NCBI GenBank assembly: GCA_030765055.1
Contig: JAUKNK010001236.1
Span: 1 to 64,000, forward strand
Length of the DNA: 64,000 bases
DNA from: Mantis religiosa
Taxonomy: Eukaryota > Arthropoda > Insecta > Mantodea > Mantidae
Reading direction: 5' to 3'
Each line of letters opens with the position of its first letter. The first letter of the stretch is position 1. Both the position numbers and the translations under genes were made by a program. Below are positions 44,992 through 58,136 of this stretch, piece after piece. The notes below the pieces were generated by a model. It saw only the letters and a list, made by a program, of their open reading frames with translations, ran no database searches and had not been told where the DNA came from.

Positions 44992-45533
44992 GGTACTCCA
45001 ACGTTAAGTAATATTGGACGGTGAACGAGTTGGATGAAATGTTGCTCGACATTCGCCTTTAATAAGGGAAAACCCTGGTAAAAAAAAAAAAACGTATCCA
45101 GGTAGCTCACCCTGACCGAGATTCGAACTCGGGACCTCTTGAACGTTCACCTATAAATAATACCTATCGCTGCAACAAACATTAGTTCTAGCAACATGGG
45201 TGACTCATATGCACTCTCATTCACTCGTTTCCTAGTAAACAGACCCGCTACCGGAGCAGCTAAACAGTTCAAGCTCCTATGCCTTTCGTACCCCTCGAGT
45301 CTTCTTGTCGTAGCCATACAGGATTAGTTCTCAAGAAAGGGGAAGATAATGAAGGGTAAAATTGTTCAGGCCAATTTGCTTGCTTAATACTCTTGGAAAC
45401 GTACAGGATCGTCTTTCATATACAGGCATGCTGGAATATATGATAGATCTGAGTGGTACGCAATTTGGTTTTAGAAAGAATTCCACGGCAGATGCAATAA
45501 ACTATGCACCAGAAAGAATATAAAGTGATCATG

Positions 45534-45580
<47 letters not shown>

Positions 45581-45730
45581 GGTACTCCAACGTTAAGTAA
45601 TATTGGACGGTGAACGAGTTGGATGAAATGTTGCTCGACATTCGCCTTTAATAAGGGAAAACCCTGGTAAAAAAAAACGTATCCAGGTAGCTCACCCTGA
45701 CCGAGATTCGAACTCGGGACCTCTTGAACG
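44559..45730. repeat. 587-bp-type tandem duplication with SINE and LINE debris, copy 2
   Basis: The same structure as 14897-16068, with a first period of 586 bp because the T-run is one base shorter (30 against 31). The breakpoint inside the first SINE head is identical. Confidence 0.92.
44956..45145 (-). mobile_element. tRNA-derived SINE, truncated head, copy 2
   Basis: The same truncated SINE as 15294-15484, with a 30-nt T-run tail. Confidence 0.82.
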
Positions 45731-45765
45731 TGAGGCAGACACGCTACCATCTACGCTATCGAGGC
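45548..45765 (-). mobile_element. tRNA-derived SINE, complete, copy 2
   Basis: The same A and B boxes and body as 15887-16103. The tail T-run is 27 nt, against 26 in copy 1. Confidence 0.85.

Positions 45766-45766
<1 letters not shown>

Positions 45767-45840
<74 letters not shown>
45767..45840. repeat. (GT)37 microsatellite, copy 2
   Basis: A 74-nt pure GT run, five repeats longer than in copy 1. Confidence 0.95.
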
Positions 45841-45842
<2 letters not shown>

Positions 45843-48800
45843 TTTTCTTTGATTTTCAGGGAACTTTATAGTTTATGGTGGCCAGTACTATGACAAGGTA
45901 TCTATATAACAGCATATGACGGATCAAAATTGGAAATATTAGAATTAGAAGAAATCTAAGGACATAAGAGGCATAATACATACGCAACAACACATTGCCG
46001 GGGCCTTGGGACATTATTGTAACACTTATCTGTTTAAGTACACTTTATAACGCCTCTGAAGATACTTTTAGTGCCTGTTAAGTTTGGGCACGATGTTTAC
46101 ACTCGTGTTTTTCACCGTTGGCAAACACTTGTTTCACGCCGTCGTGTTGGCAGCAGCTGTTGCCAACATGCGGTCGTTTCTGCAGCACCGAGATGCAATG
46201 TAGTGTCGGGCAAGAGGTTCGATTCCTGAAAATGTTATCCTCTCGGACTGATTTTCTTTCTTTCCTTCTCTTTTTCCGCTCTTTGCGACGTTAACTGTTC
46301 TCGAGCCCTGAATTAAGGTTGGATGAACTTCATTGTTTCCCTCCAGATGGCAGACTTGGCACCTACGTGTCTGTGGGTTGGATTCCAACAGTTTCCTTAG
46401 TGTGAATGTGTGAAAGCGTCCAGGTTCGACACTTAGTAACGTCGAGGCGGATTGGCCGGCCGGCGTGCCTGCGCAGTACCTGTATGCGCGAACACTTAGC
46501 AACAAGTCCGTGAAGGTGGCGCTTAGGTGGGGGGGTGGGTAATACGTAAAGGTCGGTGCAACATGTCCTCCCGCCATTAGCGATTATTTTCGTCTATACC
46601 ATCGTTCATTGTGTGCATTGGGCGTAAAGGCATTTTCCACAGGGTGGTATTGTGGTTTTGGTAACTTTTGCTTTGATTAATTTTGCGTTGCGTGTCCTCA
46701 TACACTTGTATTATCATTTTATATATATTCCCATTTACTCTGGTGCAAGATGTCCTCCCGCCATTACCGACTATTTTCGACAATAGCCACGTTCGTAATG
46801 TGCATTGGGCGTAAAAGCATTTACCACAGTAATTTACAGGTAGTAATTTAATTTACAGGTGGTAATGTGACTTTGCAAAGTTTTGCTTTTATTTGGCGTG
46901 TGCACATACACTTCAACTATATAAAATATATATCCCTCCCGCATGTCCTCCTCAGTTTACGCTTCGCCGCCACATTGGATTCCGTAATCCATTACAACGA
47001 TGCACGTGGTCAATTTAGGAATGGTATCTTGATGTTCGCCTGTCCTGCGCCAGCCTGCCTCTTCTCCTGGATGACAAAGACTTCTGGAGTACATACAAAC
47101 ATTGTCACCGACGCGAGAAGTGCTCCTTTTCTCCCTTGTGTAATTTAGTGTCTTTTCTGGTGCGTAATGGTGTTTCTCGTTCTGCCTTTAACGTGTGATT
47201 GTGCTCCTTTCGGATGTTTGAACTCTCCGCTTGTGACTTGAGTGCCTTATCACCATGGAAGTGAATATCCTGTACACCGTTTCTTTTGTGTACATTGTAA
47301 ATAGTGTTCGTTTTTCGCCTTCCCTTGTGTGTCGAGGTGTGTGCAAGTTCACCACCCACTCCCCTGTGGTTCCTTACATGGATGATGCTTTGCAGTGCTT
47401 TCCTATCACTTTTGCATACCAGCACAAGGCAAGTTGCAGGTACATTTGGTCCATGTGAATGTACATGTGTGGTGCTTTCAGAGGTTGTGGCGTGCGTGTG
47501 TGTTTTGTGCTTCCTTGTTTTTAGTGGCGTGTGCCTTCTCGTGTGTGTGCTACCAATCCCATTACTCACATACAGTGTCTATCTAGCTCGCGTGCTTGCA
47601 ACAATCTCCCATACATCTGCACTTGTAGTGTTTGCCTGATGACCTTTACTCTGGGTGCTCTGCTCACTTATTAATCAAGCCTATTTAATACTGAGTTGCT
47701 TTCCCATGCCATCCCCCACGAGTAGGTGCTGGCAAATACCCTACCTCCGTGGTTTGCTTTCATATCCCTCCGCATCTAAATGCAAAAGAGGGCGACTTTT
47801 AGGAACAGGTGACCAAACGTAATCAGGTCAGGACTGGCTGGAAATCCGCTATATGTATGGCTTCACTTCATTTGATGATATATGTTTAGGGGCGCTCGAC
47901 TGCAAGATCAGTGCCCTTTTAAAACAACACTGGCAAGGGCCATATATGAACCTAAATACCAAGCAAAAATTTAAGTAAGGAATATAAATATAAACCAAAC
48001 ACAGGATATATTCTTAACAAAAATAAACTACAGTAACACATACACTAAATCCTTAAACTAACTGTCCAAATAAAACCTTGCTCTGTTGGCATCCGTAACT
48101 GGGGCAGAATCCCCCTTGAAGGAAAGTGAGCTCCAAGAATCAGAAATCATGCCTGGTTCAACTTACCTCCTTTTGCTGGTCGTACCTCCCAAGACTACCT
48201 CCGTCAAACATGCACTTTGGGCAAGTTAGCTGTCATCAGTACCTAGCAAGAGAAGGCAGAGGCTCGAATAACCCCCTCCCCCAGCATCCCCTATCCCTTG
48301 CTTTCTAGGTCAGGTACCACAGAGCATTTCAACATGGAGGTCTCCCTGAGCTCTGCAAGGTCAAGGCTTCCAGGAGTGTCCCCGTGTACTTCTGACACAA
48401 GGAGGGGGGAGGATAACCACTTGCCACTTGTGGTGCCTACAACCTGCCTGAGCGAGTGACTGTGTATTTTCAGTGGCTGGTGATTTGTCGAGGTGTATGT
48501 CACCTTAGTCCTTTGGGACCTCTTTGGTTGAGGAATTAAATATATTACAAGTTTTTCCTGTTCTTAATTACCTCATCAAATGCTCCCTCCATATAACCCA
48601 AAACTAGCTTTGAGGAATTTCTTGCGGTGGTAAAATGACCATGTTCGTTCTTGTAATAGCCCTGTGGCGTCGCCCATTCGACTGGAGACCAACCTTAAGG
48701 CACGTGAAGAACAAAGCTCCTCCAACAAAGATTGCACTTCGAATATTATAACTCAAGCTTCCATGCTCATGCTCATGCACCTCTTACGCTTACTGTAACG

Positions 48801-49871
48801 ATACATACTAATATAGAGACATTATTAAGAAACTCCTCTTGTTAAGACTCAACAGGGGAGTGGTTGCGTAACAACAAGTGGTTAAGGTGCTAGCTTGTCC
48901 ACCATCTCAGGTAAGTTTAACCATGCCTGCCTCCATAACGGCTTTGTTAAGTTATTGTCCTACTGATGAAATGTAAATCTGCTCTGGTTCCCTTTCACGA
49001 ATGAATGAATGAAAGTTGGGATGGATGGATGAACGTACGTATGCAAGCTAGAAGCCACGGTATGCAAGCTACAGCAATCAGTGATAGCTGACAGAAAATC
49101 CCATTTTCTGTTACTTTAACCTAAATTTCCATTGAGACCTCGTAGTTTCAGAATCTGCCATTTAAAGAGACGCTGCGCCCCGATTTAACTGTCTGTCTCC
49201 TTAATCGCCTTCGTTAGCACATTTCAGCGACACTGATGGAACTTTCACGTTTAAACCACGCAGTGAGATTTCAGTTCTTTGCCGTTAAGTTCAGAGACAT
49301 TCTTCTGGGTGTTTCTGAAAGGTGCCCAACAAGACATCCATTTATTTCCTCCTGCTTTTGTTGACATTTGTGAATGTGAATGGTGAATAGCCTATAGTGA
49401 ACACACTGGTTCTCATGGACACCTGAGCCGTGGAATGCAGCTTATATTAATGTTAAGTTTACTTCAGAATAGCAATACGGCTTCACATGACATTTTTCTG
49501 CTTTCCTGCTGCAGCAGTAAATAGTAATCCTTGCCTTGTTTCTTTTGGTGCATATAATCCGTAAATTTAATGAAAGCTTTGGGTTTGGAATTTGCAGCGG
49601 CTGTAACTGTTGAATTTAACACGAGTTACAAGGCTACTTCATGAAGTGTAGGGAAAATCTGCAGCAAGTGATGTAAGCCCAGTGAGCAAGAAAGTCACTA
49701 GTGTAGATCAGAGTGCCCAAAATGCGTGGTGCACTTAAATATCTGCTGGGAAGAGGTTAAAGGTAAAACCACATTAAAATAAGGAAACTAACCGTTTCAC
49801 TTAGTCGGGAGACTTTTCAGGACTATGAGGAAGAGTGTTTGTTTAAATTTAATTTGATTTGTTTAATTTAT

Positions 49872-52800
49872 CCAGAAAATCAAGTTCAAAACTAGCCGGT
49901 GGTGATGGACTATTTGAAATGCAACCTATTTTGGCACCATGCGTGGTGAGTAACAAATTGTTGGTAACCTTTGCTCACAAATTTTACATTTGTTATTCCC
50001 CCCAGGTTGCTAGAGTGAGGTTATGTTTCTCAACTGCATCCAGTAATTCAAGCAAAAAATAACCAGTGGTGATAAGAGCCTTTAAAATGCATCTTTTATT
50101 GGCCCCATGCACAGTGAGTAACAGGCTGTTGGTAAATGTTCCTCACAAACTTTTTGTTTGGTGTCCTCGTCCTGCAATCTTGCTTGCCTACTTTATTGTT
50201 TGTGACTAATTGGCATTTTCCAGCTTCAAGGTAAGTGACAATTGGCCAAGTAACCCAACTGCAGAGCGAGATTATGCTTCTCAACTGCGTCCAGTCATTC
50301 ATACAGAATTTGGAATATTTCGATTGCAACCTATATTGGCAATATGCATGGCGAGTAACAAGTTGCTGGTAAATGTTCCTCGCACATCTTAGGTTTGGTG
50401 TCCTCAACCTGATATCTTGCTTGGTTACTTTATTGTTTGTCACCAGTTGACATTTCCTAGGCTTCAAGGTAAGTGAATATTAGCCAGGTAACCCAAAAGA
50501 AGAGTGAGGTTATGTTCCTCAACTGCGTCCAGTAATTCATACAGAATTGGAAAATTTCAATTGCAGCCTATATTGGCAATATGCATGGTGAGTAACAAGT
50601 TGTTGGTAAATGTTACTCACACATCTTAAGTTTGGTGTCCTCAACATGCAATCTTGCTTGGTTGCTTTATTGTTTGTGACGAATTGACATTTCCTAGGCT
50701 TCAAGGTAAGTGGGAATTAGCCAGGTAACCCAAACGAAGAGTGAGGTTATGTTCCTCAACTGCATCCAGTAATTCATACAGAATTTGGAATATTTCGATC
50801 GCAACCTGTACTGGCAATATGCATGGCGAGTAACAAGTTGCTGGTAAATGTTACTCACACATCTTAGGTTGGGTGTCCTCAGCCTGCAATCTTGCTTCGT
50901 TACTTTACTGTTTGTGACGTGTTTACATTTCCTAGGCTTCAAGGTAAGTGAAGTTTAGCCAGGTAACCCAAATGAAGAGTGAGATTATGTTTCTCAACTG
51001 CGTCCAGTAATTCATATAGAATTGGAATATTTCCACAACATGCATGGCAGAGTAACAAGTTGCTGGTAAATCTCCCTCACAAATTTCATGTTTGGTGTCC
51101 TCATCCTGCATTCCTGCTTGGTTGCTTTATTGTTAATGACGAATTGGCATCTTCCAGCTTCATGCTAAGTGATAATTATCCACGTATCCCAAATACAGAG
51201 AGAGGCAATAATTCAAGTAAAAATAGACAGTCGAGATGGACTATTTGCAGTTCAACCTATATTGGCACCATGCGTGGTGAGTAACAAGTTGTTGGTAACT
51301 TTTGCTCACAAATTTTACATTTGTTATTCTCGCCCTGCGATCTCCCCAGGTTGGTAGAGTGAGGTTATGCTTCTCAACTGCATCCAGTAATTCAAGCAAA
51401 AAATTAACCAGTGGTGATAAAGAGCATTTAAAATGCATCTTTTATTGGCCCCATGCACAGTGAGTAACAGGCTGTTGGTAAATGTTCCTGACAGACTTTT
51501 TGTTTGGTGTCCTCGTCCTGCAACCTTGCTTGCCACTTTATTTGTGATTAATTGGCATTTTCCAGCTTCAAGGTAAGTGACAATTGGCCAGGTAACCCAA
51601 ATGCGGAGTGAGATTATGCTTCTCAACTGCGTCCTGTCATTCATACAGAATTTGGAATATTTCGATTGCAACCTATATTGGCAATATGCATGGCGAGTAA
51701 CAAGTTGCTGGTAAATGTTCCTCACACATCTTAGGTTTGGTGTCCTCAACCTGATATCTTGCTTGGTTACTTTACTGTTTGTCACGAGTTGACATTTCCT
51801 ACGCTTCAAGGTAAGTGAATATTAGCTATGAAAACCCAAACGAAGAGTGAGGTTATGTTCCTCAACTGCGTCCAGTCATTCATACGGAATTTGGAATACT
51901 TCGATTGCAACCTATATTGGCAATATGCATGGCGAGTAACAACTTGCTGGTAAATGTTCCTCGCACATCTTAGGTTTGGTGTCCTCTACCTGATATCTTG
52001 CTTGGTTACTTTATTGTTTGTCACGAGTTGACATTTCCTAGGCTTCAAGGTAAGTGAATATTAGCCAGGTAACCCAAAAGAAGAGTGAGGTTATGTTCCT
52101 CAACTGCGTCCAGTAATTCATACAGAATTGGAAAATTTCAATTGCAGCCTATATTGGCAATATGCATGGTGAGTAACAAGTTGTTGGTAAATGTTACTCA
52201 CACATCTTAGGTTTGGTGTCCTCAACATGCAATCTTGCTTGGTTGCTTTATTGTTTGTGACGAATTGACATTTCCTAGGCTTCAAGGTAAGTGGGAATTA
52301 GCCAGGTAACCCAAACGAAGAGTGAGGTTATGTTCCTCAACTGCATCCAGTAATTCATACAGAATTTGGAATATTTCGATCGCAACCTGTACTGGCAATA
52401 TGCATGGCGAGTAACAAGTTGCTGGTAAATGTTACTCACACATCTTAGGTTGGGTGTCCTCAGCCTGCAATCTTGCTTCGTTACTTTACTGTTTGTGACG
52501 TGTTTACATTTCCTAGGCTTCAAGGTAAGTGAAGTTTAGCCAGGTAACCCAAATGAAGAGTGAGATTATGTTTCTCAACTGCATCCAGTAATTCATATAG
52601 AATTGGAATATTTCCAACCTATATTGGCAACATGCATGGCGAGTAACAAGTTGCTGGTAAATGTTACTCACACATCTTAGGTTTGGTGTCCTCAGCCTGC
52701 AATCTTGCTTGGTTACTTTACTGTTTGTGACGAGTTCACATTTCCTAGGCTTCAAGGTAAGTGAAGTTTAGCCAGGTAACCCAAATGAAGAGTGAGATTA

Positions 52801-55122
52801 TGTTTCTCAACTGCGTCCAGTAATTCATATAGAATTGGAATATTTCCAACCTATATTGGCAACATGCATGGCAGAGTAACAAGTTGCTGGTAAATCTCCC
52901 TCACAAATTTCATGTTTGGTGTCCTCTTCCTGCTTGGTTGCTTTATTGTTAATGACGAATTGGCATCTTCCAGCTTCATGCTAAGTGATAATTATCCACG
53001 TATCCCAAATACAGAGAGAGGCAATAATTCAAGTAAAAATAGACAGTTGAGATTACCTATTTGCAGTTCAACCTATATTAGCACCATGCGTGGTGAGTAA
53101 CAAGTTGTTGGTAACTTTTTCTCACAAATTTTACATTTGTTATTCTCGTCCTGCGATCTCCCCAGGTTGGTAGAGTGGGGTTATGCTTCTCAACTGCATC
53201 CAGTAACTCAAGCAAAAAATTAACCAGTGGTGATAAAGAGCATTTAAAATGCATCTTTTATTGGCCCCATGCACAGTGAGTAACAGGCTGTTGGTAAATG
53301 TTCCTGACAGACTTTTTGTTTGGTGTCCTCGTCCTGCAACCTTGCTTGCCACTTTATTTGTGACTAATTGGCATTTTCCAGCTTCAAGGTAAGTGACAAT
53401 TGGCCAGGTAACCCAAATGCGGAGTGAGATTATGCTTCTCAACTGCGTCCTGTCATTCATACAGAATTTGGGATATTTCGATTGCAACCTATATTGGCAA
53501 TATGCATGGCGAGTAACAAGTTGCTGGTAAATGTTCCTCACACATCTTAGGTTTGGTGTCCTCAACCTGATATCTTGCTTGGTTACTTTATTGTTTGTCA
53601 CGAGTTGACATTTCCTACGCTTCAAGGTAAGTGAAGTTTAGCCAGGTAACCCAAATGAAGAGTGAGATTATGTTTCTCAACTGCGTCCAGTAATTCATAT
53701 ACAATTGGAATATTTCCAACCTATATTGGCACCATGCATGGCAGAGTAACAAGTTGCTGGTAAAGGTTACTCACACATCTTAGGTTTGGTGTCCTCAGCC
53801 TGCAATCTTCCTTGGTTACTTCATGGTTTGTGACGAATTAACCTTTCCTAGGCTTCAAGGTAAGTGAAAAGTAGGCAGGTAACCCAAACGAAGAGTGAGG
53901 TTATGTTCCTCAACTGAGTCCAGTAGTTCATACAGAATTGGAATGTTTCAACTGCAACCTATTTTGGCAATGTGCATGGCGAGTAACAAGTTGTTGGTAA
54001 ATGTTACTCACACATCTTAGGTTTGGTGTCATCAGCCTGCAATCTTGCTTGGTTACTTTATTGTTTGTCACGAGTTGACATTTCCTAGGCTTCAAGGTAA
54101 GTGAATATTAGCCAGGTAACCCAAACGAAGAGTGAGATTATGTTTCTCAACTGCGTCCAGTAATTCATATAGAATTGGAATATTTCCAACCTATATTGGC
54201 ACCATGCGTGGTGGAGTAACAAGTTGCTGGTAAATCTTCCTCACAAATTTTATGTTTGGTGTCCTCAACCTGCATTCTTGATTGGTTGTTTTATTGTTGA
54301 TGTCGAATTGGCATCTTCCAGCTTCGTGGTAAGTGAAAATTAGCCAGGTAACCCAAATACAGAGAGAGGCAATAATTCAAGTAAAAATAGCCGGTGGTGA
54401 TGGAGTATTTGAAATGCAACCTGTATTGGCACCATGCGTGGTGAGTACCAAGTTGTTGGCAACTTTTGCTCACAAATTTTACATTTGTTATTCTCGCCCT
54501 GCGATCTCGCCAGGTTGGTTTATTGTTTATTTTGAACCCGCATGTTCCATTCTTCGAGGTATGTGAAAACTAGTCGGTTGGTCAGATATCACAGATGCAG
54601 AGCGAGGTTATGTCCCTCAACCGGTGCTGATGGAACATTTGAAAAGCAACCTATATTGGCACCTTGCATGGTGAGCAACAAGTTGCTGGTAAACGTTCCT
54701 CGCAAATTTTAGGTTTGGTGCCCTCGCCCTGCAATCCTGCTTGCTTACTTTGTGACTAACTGGCATTTTCCAGCTTCAAGGTAAGTGACAATCAGGTAAC
54801 CCAAATGCAGAGTGAGGTTATGTTTCTCAACTGCTTCCAGTAATTCAAGTAAAAAATAACCAGTGGTGATAAGGTCACTTAAAATGCATCTTTTATTGGC
54901 CCCATGCGCAGTGAGTAACAGGCTGTTACTCCAATATTTAAAGCAAAAATAACCGGCGGTGATCGAATTTTTCAACTGCAACCTATATTGGCACCACCAT
55001 GCATGGCGAGTAAGCACCAATTTTATTTTCGGTGTTCTGGCCCTGCAATCTCGGCAGGTTGGTTCATTGGTTATAAGGATTCGGCACATCCCTGTCTTAA
55101 GGTTATGGAGAATTAATCGGTC
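49872..55122. repeat. Satellite B, copy 2
   Basis: This matches 20200-25450 monomer for monomer at a constant offset of 29,672. Confidence 0.92.
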
Positions 55123-57606
55123 GCATACCGTGGAGCACGAGATGGAAGGTTTCAGTCTAGCTTTACTGGATATTGCCTTCCCATTTACCATGGTTTATTG
55201 CTAATTTGTAACCCTGGGCTTCATCAAGAGGGTATAAAGGGATTACTTGCACCTTAGATTTTTCTCTCTCGTGGTGGAGGGGGAGGGGCGGCGGCCGTCC
55301 GTTATTTTCACGGAGGTTTGAATTTTATTTCGCGTTTTGTTTCGTAAAACGCTTCAGGCGGTCATGTTGGCGCTCCTGTCGAAGCGCTTTCGCGTTTTGT
55401 TTCGCAAAACGCTTCAGGCGGTCATGTTGGCGCTCCTGTCGAAGCGCTCGTAGCCAACCTGTGCATCACCGCGTCGTAAAGCCTATCCAACCGAGTGGGT
55501 TTCGCTGTCCTAATAGGCGGGTTTCATCGCAAAAATTATGTTATGTTCTCGCGAGACACAAGACCGCTTCGGCTGCGTTTCTTCTTGCGTGCTTACGCAG
55601 CAGTTGAATGTTCTGCCATTTCCGTTTCCATGATGTTGGCTGCTCTGCAATTGAATGCTCCTTCTCGTGATGGCGGATATTGCTACGACTGTCCGAAGGT
55701 CACGGTAGGTATCTGCGGAATCTTCAAACGCATAACGAGTAGATGTTGTCAAGCTGCGGATCGGCGCTCGTAAATTGTGCTGTGCCTATTTGCGAGGGTT
55801 TCTACACGAAGGTAGGTAAATGTGCTCGCTCGTTACGTATTTCACTAGGCACTTTCCGCAATCTGCCAGGGTAGCTAGTTCCGTTTCAACGCCAACCTCT
55901 AAATCGCACGAGTATGTAACGTGCTTGCCACATCTTTCTTCTTGTCTTGCCAAGATTTACTTTCGCACTTCTGCGTAAATTTATCTCGTGCCCGACCTTG
56001 GAATACGCATCGCCGCCATGTTGAAATTTCAGCGTACTTAACGTCGCTCATTTTCTTTACAGGTGTGACGCCAGGTTTCTTGGTCAACATAGCGGTCTCC
56101 TCCTGCTGGTATCTTCCCCGGGATTGATGTCACGTTAAAAAGGGAGGGATGGCAATGCTGTGGAGCACGACGCCACCGTCAAGAACGTCCAGTTTCTACC
56201 ACTTCTTAGCGTTCCATCGACCATGTGATTATCGTGTAGTGCCTCTACTGTTATTCTCCGTGTGTCACTTGTAGTGAAGCTGCGGGTGCGCGCCACCCCA
56301 TAGCACTTTAATGGTGCAGTTCTTGAACGTGTGCTTTTTTGTGATCATTGCTGATTCTTACTGTTGTGCATGGCACATTGTGTATATGTGGCTCCCTGGA
56401 GCTTGCGTGTGCAGTTCCGTCTGATATGCTCTTATTGTGTGTGTGAGAGGGAGAGAGGGAGGGAGAGGAGTGTGTGCTCTCCTCTACCGAATTTGTGTTT
56501 AGGGATGACCGATCAAGTGAAAGCAAGGAAAGAATGCAAAGCTGCTCAGTTCCACTCACATAGCTGTTCGATGTGCTCCACAACTGTCTCTCATTCTACG
56601 ATTGAAGGTTCAGGTGCAGGTGCTGGTGCTACACATTCCCTTGTTTCCCAATCAGGTGTCAATAATAGGAGTACTGCAGGAGCAGGCCTGTGTTTTCTGT
56701 GGGTGGTGTTACTTGCTACTACAAAAGCGGGGTTGTACACCATTTTCTTTGTGCCCCATGGACGGTGCGAGGCTCCTAGGGGCATGCGAGTGTAGTGACG
56801 TGTGCGTGTGTTGCTCGATACCATGTGCCTCTGCTAATCCAAGCATATGCAATCCCTTTAACTTTCAAATGGGACCATGTTTATCCTTGAATGCTACTAG
56901 GTGAGCACCAATCAAGAGTCCTGCACTGTTGATATTGCATTTACCTGTAAGTGGTGTGTTGCATGTGCTAACTGAATCGGTTTCTAATAAATTCTAATGG
57001 CGCTAAGACAACAAAATTCTGCAAACGGTGAGCCATGAGGAGGATTCAACATAACCTAAACACCTCCATTTCTCCAGTTCGAATTATTTTCCCAATACTT
57101 GCTAATAATTAACAACCGTGCTTCACAGCGTAGGCACTGGTTATTGGTTGGTGTGTATACTTGGAATTACTTTGAACAAGCCAAATGGGGGAGAGAGAGG
57201 CAAGACCTGATTGGATCGCTTCATGTTTATCCATGTTTATCCTTGAATGCTACTAGGTGAGCACCAATACTTGCTAATAATTATCAACAATGCTTCACAG
57301 CGTAGGCACTGTAATGAATTTCATTATTGGTTGGTGTGTATGCTTGGAATTACTTTAAACAAGCCAAATGGGGCAGACAAGACTGAACAGTCCTGTCAGA
57401 GAGGCGAGACCTGATTGGATCGCCTCTGCACCTCCCCTAGCACACGATCCCATGATGTACATAAATACTGCTGCTTCAACTGTCATGTGATATGCCCAAC
57501 TTCTGAGGTGTGTAAATCAACCTCGTATAACCCTGGCAAGAAATCTTGCCTCTGTTTCATGCAACCTCTAAATTATCACCTGTTCCAGGAAAGAAAGAAA
57601 AAAACC

Positions 57607-57657
57607 ATATTCCACAGCCTACGAAACATAGGGGATGTTTCCTAAGCTGTGGAATAT
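57607..57657. other. 51-nt near-perfect hairpin, copy 3
   Basis: This is identical to the hairpins at 5-55 and 29668-29718 and lies at the same place in the third unit. Confidence 0.6.
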
Positions 57658-58136
57658 CGTGCAAATCTTCTAGAATCTGCAAACATGTGCAAGTCCACTT
57701 ACCACTTCTTGCTGGTTGCCTGTCTTCCTTCCTTGGCGTCCACTGTCACCCGTGCTTCTCTAGGGTTGCTGTAATTACTCGCTCTTCTGTGCCAATCACA
57801 AGTTATGTAGGGTTTTCTGTAGCTGTATCTCACCAGGACCTGCAAAGCCAAGCATGTTACATGTAAGTTATAGGAAATGGTGTAATTTGTCTCAATTATC
57901 TGAACACTGCTTTATGAATTGCTGGACAGAACTATGCTGCTCTTTAGCCAATCTGCAACATTTCATCGTGGAGGTCCCCCCTGCATTTTACAGTAGGAGG
58001 AAGACGACATACAGCGCGCCCATGTTTGGTTCTTATCCATGTCATTTATCAGCATATTTCTCCCAAATATAACTTTTAATCTTAACCTATTTGCCCGACG
58101 CATGGATATCACACACTTTTAATGTATTGGAAATTA